DNA of 64,000 nt from Rhizomys pruinosus (GCA_009823505.1 VZQC01009545.1:163050-227049); one strand, 5' to 3'; counted from the first letter of the stretch, positions 11,669 to 24,109 are shown. Notes: generated by a model not told the origin, from the letters alone. A program made the numbers and translations.

Positions 11669-12920
11669 TGCTCAGATACTTTTCTTATACAACCTAAGCC
11701 CATTTTTCCCTGGGATGGCCCTACTAAGAATGGGCACGTCCCTCCTATATCAGTTAGCAATCAAGAAAGTACCCCACAGACATGCCCATGTGTCACTCTA
11801 ATGAACATAATCTTTCAGTCCGTCAATTGTGGTTCCCTCTTCCAGGTATGTCTAGGCTGGTAACAATTAGATAAAACTAATCAGCACAAATGGAATTATT
11901 AGCCTTTTGATTGTTGAAAACTAGGGGTTTGTGCATACACTCCAAAAGATGTGCATCACGGTCCCAAATATCTTATGTCACATACAGAAGAAGACAATAA
12001 GTGGCAATTGAGGAGTCTACTTGGTTCTGGACTTTGCAACATTCCAACTTCTCCACATAAATCAATTTCTAATTAGTTAATCAGTTGTGACAACTTCTTC
12101 CAGGAATCCAGATTCTCAAAACCCAGAATCTTAAATACAAAGAAATCATTATAAGTTTGAAAAAAGCAGTTCTAAAAACATTGAATAGAATAGCTTGATT
12201 TTATTTGGTATAGAATTTGATGTCTTACATATGTTTAATTATTAAGTTCAAATGCAAATAATTTCTATGAAAACGTACAGATCAGTGTATTTTTATTATG
12301 TGTGCCATAAGAAACCTTGGTAAATAATATATTAGTGTTTTACCTACATGCTAAGTGCATAGAGCTGTATTTTGCTGTTATAATATGTACATATGTAATA
12401 AAGAAATTAAAGTATTTATGTATATATAAAATTAAAATATTAAAGCATGTTATCTATAATTAGTGATTCTATAAAACTAGAATACCATGTATAAAACACA
12501 TTTTTGTAATACTCACAAGTTTTCTAACTTAATTTTGTATCCTCCACTTAACTGAAACTGTTAACCATTTCTAGGAGTTCTCTGGAGTTTTTAGCATCCA
12601 AGATAAAATGTTACAGTGCATCTGAAAAAAAAAGATACAAGTTTATTTGGCCGTCCCTATATAGAGAGGCTAGATACATTATTTTTAAAGTATAATGTTA
12701 ACCTTAACAAAGATAGATTTATAACATGTTTAAAGATATGTTAAAATCAGCGAAATTTTTTAATTCCTTAAATACATCACATCCTCAATTTATATTTTCT
12801 TGAAATGGCCAAGTTGATTAGCCTTATAAAAATGAATTGTTATTTATTAAAATTCTCACTTCAAAGATAGAAAATGTCAAATCATTTTAAATTTACAAAT
12901 TATTGAAAATTAAAAATAAA
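11669..12920. repeat. Direct duplication, copy 2 (1.25 kb, indel-rich)
   Basis: Copy 2 is collinear with copy 1 at an offset of 1252 bp. Its outer parts (about 11690-12100 and 12780-12880) are nearly identical to copy 1. The middle (about 12105-12775) differs by many one- to few-base insertions and deletions, often at homopolymers. The L1 fragment (about 12470-12720) is frame-disrupted here. See the finding on assembly artefact. Confidence 0.95.
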
Positions 12921-12934
12921 TTCTAAGCATAACT

Positions 12935-12972
12935 ATATATATATATATTATATAAATATATATATATATATG
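12935..12972. repeat. (TA)n microsatellite
   Basis: Interrupted TA repeat immediately after copy 2. Confidence 0.9.
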
Positions 12973-13014
12973 AAAGAGTGACAACAATTTTGTTTTAAAT
13001 TATTTTTTAAGATT

Positions 13015-13386
13015 ATGTAACATCTCACTCTGAAAAGACTGGCTAAGATCAAGAAAACTAAAGACACCAAATGCTGGAGAGTTTATGGGGAAAGGGGAAC
13101 ACTCATCCACTGCTGGTGGGAATGTAATCTTGTACAACCACTATGGAAAGTAGTGTGGAGAAACCTTAAAAGACCTGACTCAGCCATACCACTCCTGGGT
13201 ATATACCCACAAGACTCATCCTACTTCAAAGATACATGCACATCTATGTTTATTGCAGCTCTCTTCACAATAACAAAGAGCTGGAATCAACCCAAATGCC
13301 TGTCAACTGATGAGTGGATAACAAAAATATGGTACATCTACACAGTGGAATGCAATGCAGTGGTAAAGAAAGATGACATAGTATGA
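13015..13386 (+). pseudogene. L1 ORF2 C-terminal fragment
   Basis: The sequence encodes the L1 ORF2 C-terminal tail: 'gtatatacccacaagac' and 'ggaatcaacccaaatgcc' on the DNA, and W-N-Q-P-K-C-L-S-T-D-E-W in translation. It ends abruptly in 'aagaaagatgacat', so it is truncated at both ends. The same region recurs at 14.2 and 15.3 kb. Confidence 0.88.
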
Positions 13387-13501
13387 AGAATGTTCCATAA
13401 TTTAATATTATTCATCAATATTATTCTATGTTTGGATAGTATCGTTTTGATAAATGTACTATAGTTACTGTAGTCAGTACTCAATTTCTGATATTTAAAT
13501 T

Positions 13502-13663
13502 GATTTTGATTTTTTGGGGGTCTTTTTGAGACAGGGTCTCCCTGTAGCCCCAGATGTCCTGGAACTCACTCTGTAGACCAGGCTGGCCTTGAGCTCACAA
13601 AGATCTGCCTGCCTCTTCTTCCCAAGTGCTAGGATTAAAGGTGTGCGCCACCATGCCCGGCTG
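13502..13663 (-). mobile_element. B1 SINE
   Basis: Inverted B1: T/G-rich tail, 'tttttgagacagggtctcc', 'gtagaccaggctggccttg' and 'ggtgtgcgccaccatgcc'. Flanked by a short tgatttt repeat. Confidence 0.95.
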
Positions 13664-14234
13664 ATTTTTCACTATTATACACATCATTGTAAATAACCTC
13701 TGTCTATTATGATCTCTTAACAAATAGTTTATGGGGAGAGAACTTCCATGAATTTGGGTTGACATATCCAGTAATATGCCATTAATATTTTTCTTTTTTT
13801 AAGTGGTTGAGGTTATTTTGATTTTTTTATTATTTTAATTTATTTTGGCTGACATAAACATATATAAATTTGTAGATATTTATAGGGTCACATGATGTTT
13901 CATGTATATATACATTGTTTAAAACTTAAAACTATTGAACATATCTAAGTCATTAAACATGTATAATTTCTTTGTGGTTAAAAATTCCACAGTTCTGAAT
14001 AAAATTATACAGTTCTTCCCTTGAAGCTTTTTAAATGCATGCAATATAACATCTATATTGATCCTAATGTAAAATCATACACCAAAACATCATGTTGCAT
14101 GTAACCAACTTGGTATTCATTGATCAGTTTCAGCTACATGTACCTTCTTTTATATTATGTTCAGGGGTTCATATTTTTCTATTAATTATATATTACTCTA
14201 AAATATGGATATATAACTTCTGCCCATGTATGAA
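13664..14234. other. AT-rich spacer
   Basis: No repeat head, tail or coding block recognised. The first 45 codons of the open frame at 14092-14601 come from this spacer and only its middle is L1-derived. Confidence 0.4.
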
Positions 14235-14560
14235 CAGTTGGAACAAACCCAAATGTCCCTCAACTGAGGACTGGATAACAAAAATGTGGTACATCTACAC
14301 AATGGAGTTCTATGCAGTGGTAAAGAAAGATGACATCATGAAATTTGCAGATAAATGGATGGAACTTGAAGCCATTATGCTAAGTGAAGTAACATGCCCC
14401 CCCCCAAAAAAAACCCACAAAAAACGGGAAATCATTTCCCTCATTTGTGATGCTAGTACCATTAATAATTTTCAATGTTGGATGTTTCTGGGTGATACCA
14501 AGCCTCTACAGGCCAGAAAAAGTTGGCAACAATCTACAAGACATAGGCATAGGAAAAAAC
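14235..14560 (+). pseudogene. L1 ORF2 C-terminal fragment with 3' UTR start
   Basis: Translation shows the same ORF2 tail as at 13.2 kb (W-I-T-K-M-W-Y-I-Y-T-M-E-F-Y, then K-K-D-D-I-M-K-F). A C-run and A-run at 14396-14412 break the usual 3' UTR sequence. The open frame of 169 codons starting at 14092 is a chance fusion. Confidence 0.85.
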
Positions 14561-14760
14561 TTTCTAAATCAGACAGCCACTGTCTGATTATAAGGAAATA
14601 AGGTCAACAGTCAACAAATGGCACCTCATCTGAAAATATGTGGTAAGTTAACTCTATGGCTCATTAAGAGATTCACCTTATAACATCACAGTGGCTTTCA
14701 GATAGAAAGAGATAAAACAATAATGTTGCTCAGCTTGTCTTTCAATTGGGAGATTTGGTA

Positions 14761-14907
14761 CTAGCATCCCCTGATGAGGGAAACCACTCCCCTTTTGTTT
14801 CTTTGGGACTGTGTTACTTCACTTAGCATGATGGATTCAAGTTCTATCTGTTTACCTGCAAAGTTCATGATGTCGTCTTTCTTTACCGCTGCATAGAACT
14901 CCATTGT
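14761..14907 (-). pseudogene. L1 ORF2 3'-end fragment, inverted
   Basis: Minus strand carries the same ORF2 C-terminal block ([15 protein letters not shown]). At 14908 the sequence switches to L1 in plus orientation. Confidence 0.85.
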
Positions 14908-15720
14908 GAGGTCAACAATTGACAAGTGGGACCTCATTAAACTCAAAAGCTTCTGTACAACAAAAGAAACAATCAGGGAAGTGAAGAGAAAACCCACAGA
15001 GTGGGAGGAAATCTTCACCAGTGATACATCTAACAGAGCATTAATGTCCAGAATATGTAGACTACTCAAAAAACAAAGAAGTTAGAAAACAAAGGAGTAA
15101 AGAGCTGAACAGAGACTTCACCAGTGAGGAATTAAAGATGGCTGAGAAACATCTTAAAAATTGTTCAACATCATTATTAATTAAAGAAATGCAAATTAAA
15201 ACTACTCTAAGATATCATCTCACTATGCAGGGACTGGCTAAGACCAAGAAAACAAAAGACACCAGGGGAACAATCACCCACAGCTGGTGAGAATGTAAAC
15301 TTGTACAACCATTATGGAAAGAAGAGGGGAGAGCCCTTAAAAGACTCAAGATGAGCCTACCACCTGACCCAGCCATACCACTCCTGTGTATATACCCACA
15401 AGACTCATCCTACTGCAGAGATACATGCAAAGCCATGCTTACTGCAGCTCTCTCCACAATAGTGAAGAGATGGAACCAACTCAAATTTCCCTCAACAGAT
15501 GAGTGGATGACAAAAATGTGGTGCATCTACACAATGGAGTACTACTTAGAGGTAAAGAAAGATGACATCATGAACTTTGCAGGTAAGTGGATGGAACTCA
15601 AAGCCAGTATGCTAAGTGAAGTAACACAGTCCCAGAATGAAGGGTTTTCCTCATTTGTAGATGCTAACACCAAATCCCTAGTTGAAAGGCAATCTGAAAA
15701 ACTTTATTGTTCTTTTTATT
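14908..15720 (+). pseudogene. L1 ORF2 C-terminal region
   Basis: Starts in the ORF2 C-terminal third ('acctcattaaactcaaaagc') and proceeds collinearly to the ORF2 end (W-M-T-K-M-W-C-I-Y-T-M-E, then K-K-D-D-I-M-N-F). The longest uninterrupted frame is 15351-15773. Several frameshifts upstream show it is dead. Confidence 0.88.
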
Positions 15721-16030
15721 TTTATCTGAAAGCAACTATGTTGTCAGAATGGAAATCTCTTAAAGGGCTCTAGAATTGACCTACAACTTATTTCAAGACT
15801 CTGTAATTACTGTATATGGGTGGAAGGTATGTATTCATATTTTAGAGTAATATAAAATTAAAGGAGAAAAATGTGAATTCCTAAACATAAAAAAAGACTG
15901 AGAGAAAGATGCAGGACATTTATGGCAGAATGGATGATCTGGGGTGGGGTAGGAGGAAGGGAAAGGGGAATATGTCTAAACTGAACTGAAAAATGATGTC
16001 TGAAATACACAAAACATCAATAAATAGTAT
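15721..16030 (+). mobile_element. L1 3' UTR end
   Basis: Continues from the ORF2 fragment through a G-rich tract (15938-15968) to 'gaaatacacaaaacatc' and AATAAA near 16019. Same terminal module as at 120-240. Confidence 0.75.
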
Positions 16031-16095
16031 AATATTAAATAAATTTTCAATGTATATTTTTATTGAATTTTTTGAGCATTTCATATAAATATCTT

Positions 16096-16338
16096 TTTAA
16101 TTAATTTATTTTATTTATTTTTTATATGTATGAATGTACCGTCTACATGTAGGTTTGTGCACCCGTGTTGTGCAATGCCGTGGAGGTCAGAAGAGGGTGT
16201 CGGGTTCCCCTGGAACTTGAGTTCTCCTGGAATTGGAGTTACAGATGGTTCTCAGCTGCCATGTGGGTTCTGGGGATCGAACCCAGGTCCTCTGCAAGAG
16301 CAGTCGGTGCTCTTAACCGCTAGGCCATCTCTCTAGCC
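16096..16338 (-). mobile_element. B2 SINE with 17-bp target duplication
   Basis: Inverted B2 with B box visible as ggatcgaaccc and a 5' head ending 'ccatctctctagcc'. The direct repeat tttcatataaatatctt at 16079-16095 and 16339-16355 is perfect. The open frame across it is non-coding. Confidence 0.96.
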
Positions 16339-16355
16339 TTTCATATAAATATCTT

Positions 16356-17560
16356 AATCAACTTTATACCCCTTTCCACTGCCACAGTCCTCCATACTCC
16401 CACTGAATTTCATGCATTCTGTCATCTATGTTAAGGCCTATCAAATCCACTTTGTGTACCCAGTAGTCTCTCAATGCAAGTTCATCCACCTGAATCTAGT
16501 CAACCTATCTAGAGTCACTTCTTTAAAGAAGATGAATTCTTCCTCATCCAGTAGTAATCAGCTGCCAATAGATCCTCTGCTAACAGTGGACACTGCTACC
16601 CATTTCCTCAGTTCTATGAAAGGTTTTTGTCTTATTAAATGCTTGCATGGGTCTTTTACATGCTGAGAACATTGCTGTAAGTTCAGATCAGCAAGTTTCC
16701 AGAGGCCTGTAAGACTGTTTTCTTATGATTATGCACCAACTCTGACTCTTCCTATCTTTCTCTCTCCTCTTCTGCAATGGTCTTTGAACCTTGGGTGGAT
16801 GAGGTTTAATATAAGTGTCCTATTGAGTGGCAGTCTCTCCCCAGTCTCTTATTCTCTATATTTTGGCCAGTTATGGTCTTTTGTGTATGTCATACTCTTT
16901 TGCATGAGGAAGCTCTGCTGGCAAGAGTAGAGAGATGCATAACTATTCCCTCTAGTATACCTTAAGGCTTTATAACAAGAGACAGTAACAGACAGGAAAA
17001 ACCTCCCTTTGTGTTGTTTGTCAGAATAGTCCAAGAGACTCGCCAAATAACAGGCTATTGCCACAGTCTTTGATGACCTACCAGATATTGAAGATAAGTC
17101 CCAATTGCTAAAGACAGGACATACTTCAGACCTCAGGGCTTGGAGAATTGTACCACTGGGAACTGACCTGAAAACTTCCTCCCTAAACACTAGCTCTCAG
17201 TATCAGAGGACACTGTGAAAGCTGCTAAGGGAGAAAACCAATCAGTAGTCCAATCCCTGCTTTAAAACTTAATAACCACAGCAATAACTGGCACAATAAA
17301 CTATAGCAATGCAGTAGCGGCACTTTTATCTTGGAAGCAATCAATAGTTATTTAACTGGATTTAAAATTGTCTCAATGTTGAAGGAATTCATGGTTGGTA
17401 CTGTAAACATAGCCAAACAGAAATGGCTTGAGACGTCATAGATCTTAGATAAAACCATACCTCTGTATTATCCTGAAACAAATAAAATTTCTTACTTTAT
17501 GCTAAATATGTAGCCTTATATTTACAGACAACAAGCTTCTTTGGTGAATAAACATTATTT
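16356..17560 (-). mobile_element. L1 3' UTR (Lx-like), minus strand
   Basis: Carries the recurring order 'atgcattctgtcatc', 'gtagtaatcagctgccaatag', 'ttctgcaatggtctttgaacc' and 'attctctatattttggcc'. The left ~830 bp matches well; the part beyond about 17200 is less certain. Confidence 0.6.
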
Positions 17561-18025
17561 TTGCAACAGATGGAGACTATTACACACATAAAGTATATGT
17601 GTCTGAGAGATCCCCAGCCCTAAGTTACACATCTACAGTGAAATAGAATTAATTCTTTGATATTTATTACTAAATTACTTTAAAAATTTCTACAAGTATA
17701 TGCTCTAATTTCTCTCATCTAAAATAACACATTTTCAAATAATTATATCACTTGGGATACTGATAAAAGTAAATACTCTAGTCATTAGGAATGAAAGATT
17801 GTATTTACTTGTTTATCATTCATCTGCTTTCTAATGACGTGGTATTTTAAAGTATTACACTTGTAGTTTAATACTCTCTAGTATTATTATAAAAATATAA
17901 CCTTTTAAAATACCAATTTTTTAAAAATTGTTATCCTTTCTTGGGGGAAGGAGGGTGGGAATGGCTTGCTCCTTTCATCTTTTCATTTACCAGTTCCATC
18001 CACTCGAGGACAAAATCAGGTCTTG
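17561..18025. other. AT-rich spacer
   Basis: Nothing recognised. Confidence 0.4.
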
Positions 18026-18260
18026 CTAGACGAGGCTTCCTTTCCTGAAGCAAGAACAGACTTTCCTCTTTATAGACTGGACACTGGCTGAAGTCCCCTT
18101 AGTGGCTCTCCAAGACCTCACTGAACAGGAAGAATGGTGCCCCACATTTTCAGGACATTTCAAGAGATGCCTCCATGCATAGCCCCCTGAGACTTGGTTG
18201 AACTCTGAGGGCAAGGAACAGTTATCCCTTAGGATAAGCCAAATTGGTATGGGCATTAAG
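18026..18260 (-). mobile_element. LTR-like fragment (family A)
   Basis: Homologous to 61500-61770 in the same orientation and to 2198-2345 in the opposite one. On the minus strand a TATA-like motif (tataaag, at about 18072) precedes a purine-rich stretch, consistent with an LTR promoter. The family is not identified. Confidence 0.5.
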
Positions 18261-18569
18261 TATGTTCGTTAAGTATCCAAAGAGGCTAAGTTGCACCAGC
18301 TTATTACATTGCACTTATATTAAAATTATATCCTTTGGAAACAAACTGTATATTATTTCCATATCATATTTCTTGATTCACATCTTTCAATTTTAATCCC
18401 ATATTACTCTAAAAGATGCGCACATACCCTCTATTATATACCAAAAATCCAAGGTCTGAAACTAAATGTTAGGTCAGCTCTAGAACCTGTTCAGGGATTC
18501 ACAATGCAGGAGCACAGTTGTCTTTAAATCATGAGGAAAAACCTCCAAGAGACCCACCAGATCCTCAAC

Positions 18570-19395
18570 TGACTTTGAGAAAACAAAAACCTTGATTAAT
18601 CTGGGCTAACTGTGTGGCCTTAAGCATCCAAAAGGAAAGTACAACCAGAAATAATCAAGAAGACCAGAGAAACTCTACTGAAGACATAAAACTTGAAATC
18701 TTAGTAAAAAAATAAAAAGAAAAAAGAGAGAGTACTGTTGTTTGGCCTGTCTTCAATTTTTACTGGCAAGTGCATTTACTCGGTGGCTGCCACTGCTTTT
18801 GACACCCCTCAAAGACATGAGACTCCTTTTTAAAAAAATTATTTATTTTTTTTATGTGTATGAATGTAGGTTTGTGCACCCATGTCGTGCAATGCTGGGG
18901 AGGTCAGAAGATGGTGTCAGATTCCCCTGGAACTGTACTTAAAGACAGTTCTCAGCTGCCATCTGGATGCTGGGGATTGAACCTGGGTCCTCTGCAAGAG
19001 CAGTCAGCAAGGCACTCTTAACTGCTAGGCCTTCTCTACAGCCCAAGACACAGCTTTTTAAACTTCCAATATGGACTGAAGACTCATGTCTCTCCAAGAA
19101 TCCTCCAAACTTTCAATGCCAGATGGGGATTACTGAGATACCCAGCTTGTGGACTAAACAGCTAAGGGGACTTCAGCCTTGTCAGAATATAGACTGCCAT
19201 TTTTGGACTACCTGGGCTGTATCATGGAGGCCAGTACAGGGGGATCAAGACAGGACATGTGCTTACTAGACTTCATTTGGGGGATCATTGGAAGGAAAGA
19301 CCCCAATGTGGAGCAAAAGTGCAGGATTGATGGTTGTTTGGGATTGCCAAGGAGGAACCTTTGAGCACTTCCTGAAGTAAAACATGACATCCTTT
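18570..19395 (+). mobile_element. LTR-like retroelement fragment split by a B2
   Basis: Homologous to 2350-2775, starting near 'gttgtttggcctgtcttc' (18738) and resuming after the B2 at 19045. The left flank (18586-18640, 'gattaatctgggctaac') matches the inverted sequence near 61.34 kb, so it belongs to the same family. Ends near 'acatgacatcctttaagg'. Confidence 0.5.
18831..19044 (-). mobile_element. B2 SINE inserted in LTR-like fragment
   Basis: Inverted B2 with tail at left and head 'cttctctacagccc' at right. Flanks are an imperfect direct repeat beginning aagaca (18812 and 19045). The interrupted sequence is continuous in the related copy at 2.43 kb. Confidence 0.92.
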
Positions 19396-19409
19396 AAGGA
19401 AAAAAAATC

Positions 19410-19560
19410 CTCCAATTCAAGTGATGTGTGTGTATGTATGTATATATCTATATATTTATGTATATATAACTATGTGTATGCATATATATATATATATATA
19501 CTGTAGCAATACAAGTTGGAGAGAACAACAAAAATATGAAAAAAAACTGAAAAAAATTGT
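19410..19560 (+). mobile_element. L1 3' UTR remnant with TA/TG microsatellite
   Basis: A (TG)/(TA) compound repeat at 19421-19500 is followed by 'gcaatacaagttggagag', which recurs at 41270-41290 inside an L1 3' UTR. Confidence 0.55.
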
Positions 19561-20835
19561 TATCCTTATTTTCAGTTTCATATGAAGTTGTCAATAAATA
19601 GCAAGCAGGCTAAAAGGTTATAAAGAAGCTATAGAGTGCAAGTACATAAACTAGGTTCCTAAAAATATCTATTTCTTCAAAACATATCTGTGAAATTCTT
19701 GTGATTTGCTAGCCAGTCCTCCAGGTACTTGGAAAGATAAAGTTTGAGCCTGAAAATAAATCAAATAAATAGAATAAGCACTTATTTTCAGATAGCAAGC
19801 CCTAAGAAGAAAGGTAAATCAAGCTAGAAGGCAAAAAAAGTCATGCAGTATACCATAGTGGTTATTTTTGTTACAGTAGCCATAGAAGGTACACATGAGT
19901 GAAGCATCTGAGCACATGCCTAAATAAGTACAAGAAACCAAGCATGTTTGTGTCTATATAAAGAAATAGTATTACAGCCAGGGAAAACAAATATGATAAT
20001 TCAGTGTTTGTTAAAGATTATTCAAACCAGTCCATATCAATTTAATTTTTTGAATAATGGATGAATATTAATTCAGCTATCTTTCTTCTTAACCAAACTT
20101 ACGTGCTAATTAGACTTTTAAGAACATGCAGCTAGACATACAGTTTTATGTTAAATTTAGTACAATGATGATAGTTCTATTTACTTGGATTTGAGTACCA
20201 TGTAATTACCAGGAAATAATTTTTTGGGGAAAAGTGCTGAGTAATCACAAACTGTTTATTTCTTTATAAACTCTTAAGTGATGGAAATTATTTCTTTTAA
20301 TAAAAAATAGAGTATGCATAATTGCCTATAAATGGAGACTGATATGAAGTAAAGCACAATTAAAATGTGCTCTTTGTAATTGATGAAAATGATTGTATTT
20401 CCAAGAAAATGGCTGGCAAATAGACTGAGTGACAGTCCAGTGACAGAAGCACACTGGTTTTAGGAAAGATTTCAAAGGACGTATCATCACTGGGATTATT
20501 CAGACAATATGTCATGGTGCTAATTTCATATCGCATAGCAGATGGCAATGAACCTCCATACATAGAGCACTTTTAACCTTGAATTTCAGGGAATTTAGAG
20601 TCTTCCCTTTTTCTATCTGATTGTATTCAAAAGGATGTCCATATTTAATATTTGTATCATTTCTTTGTAATTTGTGACATTTGCTATCTTACAGGTGCAC
20701 CCAATTTCATTAACAAAAGTATTACTGGACTTTAGGAATTAACCCCAACTCATTAGTAGTAGAATATTTCAGTACCCCACTTTCTCTAATAAACAAGCTA
20801 TTGCAAAAGAGAATAAACAAAAGAACATATGAATT
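19561..20835. other. Unassigned AT-rich sequence
   Basis: No repeat or coding block recognised with confidence in about 1.3 kb. Confidence 0.4.
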
Positions 20836-22440
20836 AACAGACATCATACATCAAACGAACTTAACAGACATCTAAAGAATATTTTACTCAAACTCAAAAG
20901 AGTGCACTTTCAGTGGTCCATGGAAATTTCTCTAAAATAACCCACATTCTGGCTCACAAAACAGACATCAACAAGTACAACGTCCTTGACAAAACCCCAA
21001 AACAACACCAACAAAAAACACCCTGAAATGTTTCTATATATTCTATTGGACCACAGTGCAATAAAGTTTAAAATCAATGCCAATAGTAGCTCTCTTAACT
21101 ACACAAACTCATGAAGATTAATCAACAAATCCCTGAATGATAAATGGGTCAAAGAAAAAATAAATAATAGTTTATCTGGAAATAAATAAAAATAAAACAC
21201 AACAAAGCTCTGGGATGCATGTAAAGCAATCCTCAATGGCTACATTAAAAATCAAATGCTGCACAAATAAAAGATCTACTCAAGGATCTGGAAAATCAAG
21301 AACAATGCAAATCCAAAACCAGCAGACAAGGAAACATAATAAAAAGCAGAAATCAATGCAATAGAAAGAAAATAATACAAAGAATCAAGGAGTCTAAAAG
21401 CCAGTTCTTGAGATGAGAATCAAGGAATATAGTCACTTGTTCTAGATAACCAAAAAAAAAAAAAAAAAAAGAAAGAGAAAATCTAAATCAACAAAATCAG
21501 AGACAAAGAGGAAACATCACAATGATCTAAACAACAAAAAGATACAGAACATTATAAGGAAATACTTTAAAAACCTACATGTTGTTAAATTAGAAAATCT
21601 TAAAAAGTGGATTAATTTCTAATTCAATGTCACCACCAAAGTTAAACCAAGAAAAGATCAACACTTTAAACAGATCCTTAACAAATAAAGAAATCGAAAC
21701 AGTAATCTTCCTGAGTAAGAAAAATCCCAGTCCAGATGAATTTATAGCAGAATTTTACCAGAGTGACAAAGAGCTATAAAAATTACTGCTTAAATTATTT
21801 GAACTATAGAAACAGAAGTAGCCGGACATGGTGGAGCATGCCTTTAATCCTAGCACTTGGGAGACAGAAGTAGAACTCTGAAACTCCTTATGTGAAGCCT
21901 GTATTACTCTAATACCCAAATTACATAAAGACTCAACAAAAAATAAAAGTATAGGTCCATATCCCTAATGAACGTAGATGCAAAATTCTCAACAAAGCAC
22001 TTTCAAATTCCCTATACACACATAAATCTATCCACAATTATCAAGTAGTATTTATTCCAGAGATGCAGGGATGGTTCAATAAATGTTATTCAATAAGCTT
22101 AATAAATCATATAAAAGGATTTAAAGGCAAAAATCACATGATCATCTTAATTGGTACAGAAAAGGCCTTTGACAAAATCCAACATGCATTTGTGATAAAA
22201 GTCCTAGAGTGAATTGGACTGAAATTTACTTACCCCAATTTAATTAACGTTGTATACAACAATCCTGACAAACATCATTTTAAATAGGGAAGCTCTTAAA
22301 GGATTCCCATTAAAATCAGGAACCAGGAAGTTTTTCTACTATTCTCTTCCTTTTTCAATATAATATTTGAAACTCTAGCTAGAGCAGTAAGAGAAGAGAT
22401 TGAAATTACATGGGTTCTAATTAGAAAAGAAGAGGCGAAA
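20836..22440 (+). pseudogene. L1 ORF2 fragment (endonuclease to RT), decayed
   Basis: Starts in the endonuclease C-terminal part ('ctattggaccacagtgc' near 21045) and runs through the RT domain. The motif around 22160-22180 translates as an [12 protein letters not shown] block typical of L1 RT. Many stops and frameshifts leave no long frame. A partial B1 lies at 21822-21896. Confidence 0.8.
21822..21896 (+). mobile_element. Truncated B1 SINE
   Basis: Only the 5' half of B1 is present: 'gccggacatggtggagcatg', 'cctttaatcctagcacttg' and 'gggagacagaag'. The sequence then returns to L1. Confidence 0.8.
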
Positions 22441-22575
22441 TTATCCCCCTTTACTCCTCCCTCACCTTACAGAACCCCCCCATTTTTTCACTTTGCACCT
22501 TGATAGTGCCTGTGTTCTACTAGTCTCCTTTCTTATGCTCCTTCTCCACCTCCACATTTGTTCCCACATTGGTCC

Positions 22576-22739
22576 CTTTTTTTTTGGTATTTTTGAGACA
22601 GGGTCTCCTGGTATCCCCAGCTGACCTTGAATTTTGCTTTGTAGACCAGGCCAGCTTTGAGCTCACAGAGATTCCATCTGCCTCTACCTCTGCCTCCTGC
22701 GTGCTAGGGCTTAAAGGATGCACCACCCATTACCCAGCC
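22576..22739 (-). mobile_element. B1 SINE
   Basis: Inverted B1: 'tttttgagacagggtctcc', 'gtagaccaggccagctttg', and the 5' head ending near 'caccacccattacccagcc'. More diverged than the 30.8- and 31.1-kb copies. Confidence 0.92.
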
Positions 22740-22779
22740 ATTTTTACTTTCTTGTACTTGCAATCTTCCTTCAGGTTAT

Positions 22780-24090
22780 AATACTCAAATCTAAAGATTT
22801 GGATCTGTGCTACATAGGATGATAGTGCTTTCTCCAAAAGCCAAAGCCTATCTAACAAACTCTGAAGTCATTCATGAAACTCCCTCTTAGTTTTTGGTCA
22901 TGACATTCTAAGAGACCTACAAAGCAATATATTATTACTATTCTGGCTTCCATCAAGATTCTCATAGATGGTATCATTACCCCTATTGCTGAAGAACCAT
23001 ACATCAAACAGAGGACTTAGAGATTACTGAGCCTGAAACTGACCTGGTATAATAATCCTCCTCACTGATGCTACTATCTTATCTATGTATTATAAATTGC
23101 TATTGCTAGCTACGGAAGAAAAGCAATCAATAACTCTATCCCGTTGTAAAACCTAATATACACTCTATATTACCAGCCTGCAAGATATCCCAAAGGTCCA
23201 TAGTGAACGCCTTTATCTATGGTTGCCAGAGCGGTCTACTTGGATTTAGGGACACTCCGTAAAGAGGCAAAAGATATATATATATATATATACTCTAAAC
23301 CTAGCCAAATACCTGTGGGCCAAGAGATCATAGACCTGAGATAGGAACCAACTACTGCTGTTTTTCTAAACATCTATAATGAATTACTATACTTTAAATA
23401 TTTATCCTTATATTCCAAGATATGTGTATCTCTCACAACTCATCAAGGAAGCTTCTGGCTGAAACAAATAGAGATTAATACAGACATCTACAATTGGTCT
23501 AAATGAGGAAAAAAGAGAACTTGGTGTTCCCAACTGCAATTGGTACATAAAATACAACCCCTGTGTCTAAGGCTTGTGGAAATTCATGGAAGAGGGGATG
23601 GAAAAATTCTAAGAGCCAGAAGACCAGTATACCTGCAGGTAGTGTTTTCCAGTGATGACAATAAACTGTGCCTGTGAAATCTCAGTAAAATCGTTGCCCA
23701 TAAATGACCTGCTTAATGCAATATCAGATGACATGCCAATTTGGATGGTGGAAATTTCATAGTCATGCTTCTAGATGAAGAGATATAGGAAATTCGTGAC
23801 TACTAAGAGAGGGAGAATCAATTATCTCCAGATTGCTATAAGTTATCTAATCCAAAATTGCCAGTCCTAAACACACATACATTTGAGCTAAAAATAAATG
23901 GACTTAGTGGATTATATGTGGATGTAACAAAATAATCACAGAAGTAAAAAAAAATTGACAAAAATATGCCCCAAAATAAGAGTTGTAGGGGGAGAGGGAC
24001 AGGAGTGTATGTGATTTAAATACGGTACTCATATATGAAATTCTCAAAAATTTAAATATTAAAAAAGAAAAAAATAGCTAGGATTGGGGC
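22780..24090 (+). mobile_element. L1 3' UTR (Lx-like), plus strand
   Basis: Carries the complement of the blocks seen at 43.9, 48.8 and 59.2 kb, such as 'ggacagtcgt'-type purine-rich stretches and 'agcctgcaagatatccc'. It ends 'tatgaaattctcaaaaattt' with an A-rich tail at about 24050-24080. It is plausibly the 3' end of the ORF2 fragment at 20.8-22.4 kb. Confidence 0.65.
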
Positions 24091-24109
24091 ATCTTACACA
24101 CTTCTATAC

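Noticed and set aside
10417..12920. Genuine recent segmental duplication
   Set aside because: Possible, but the N at the junction and the indel-dominated, locally confined differences favour an assembly artefact. Left open in the findings.
14092..14601. A 169-codon plus-strand open frame that looks gene-sized
   Set aside because: The middle is L1 ORF2 C-terminal sequence and both ends are chance readthrough of AT-rich flank.
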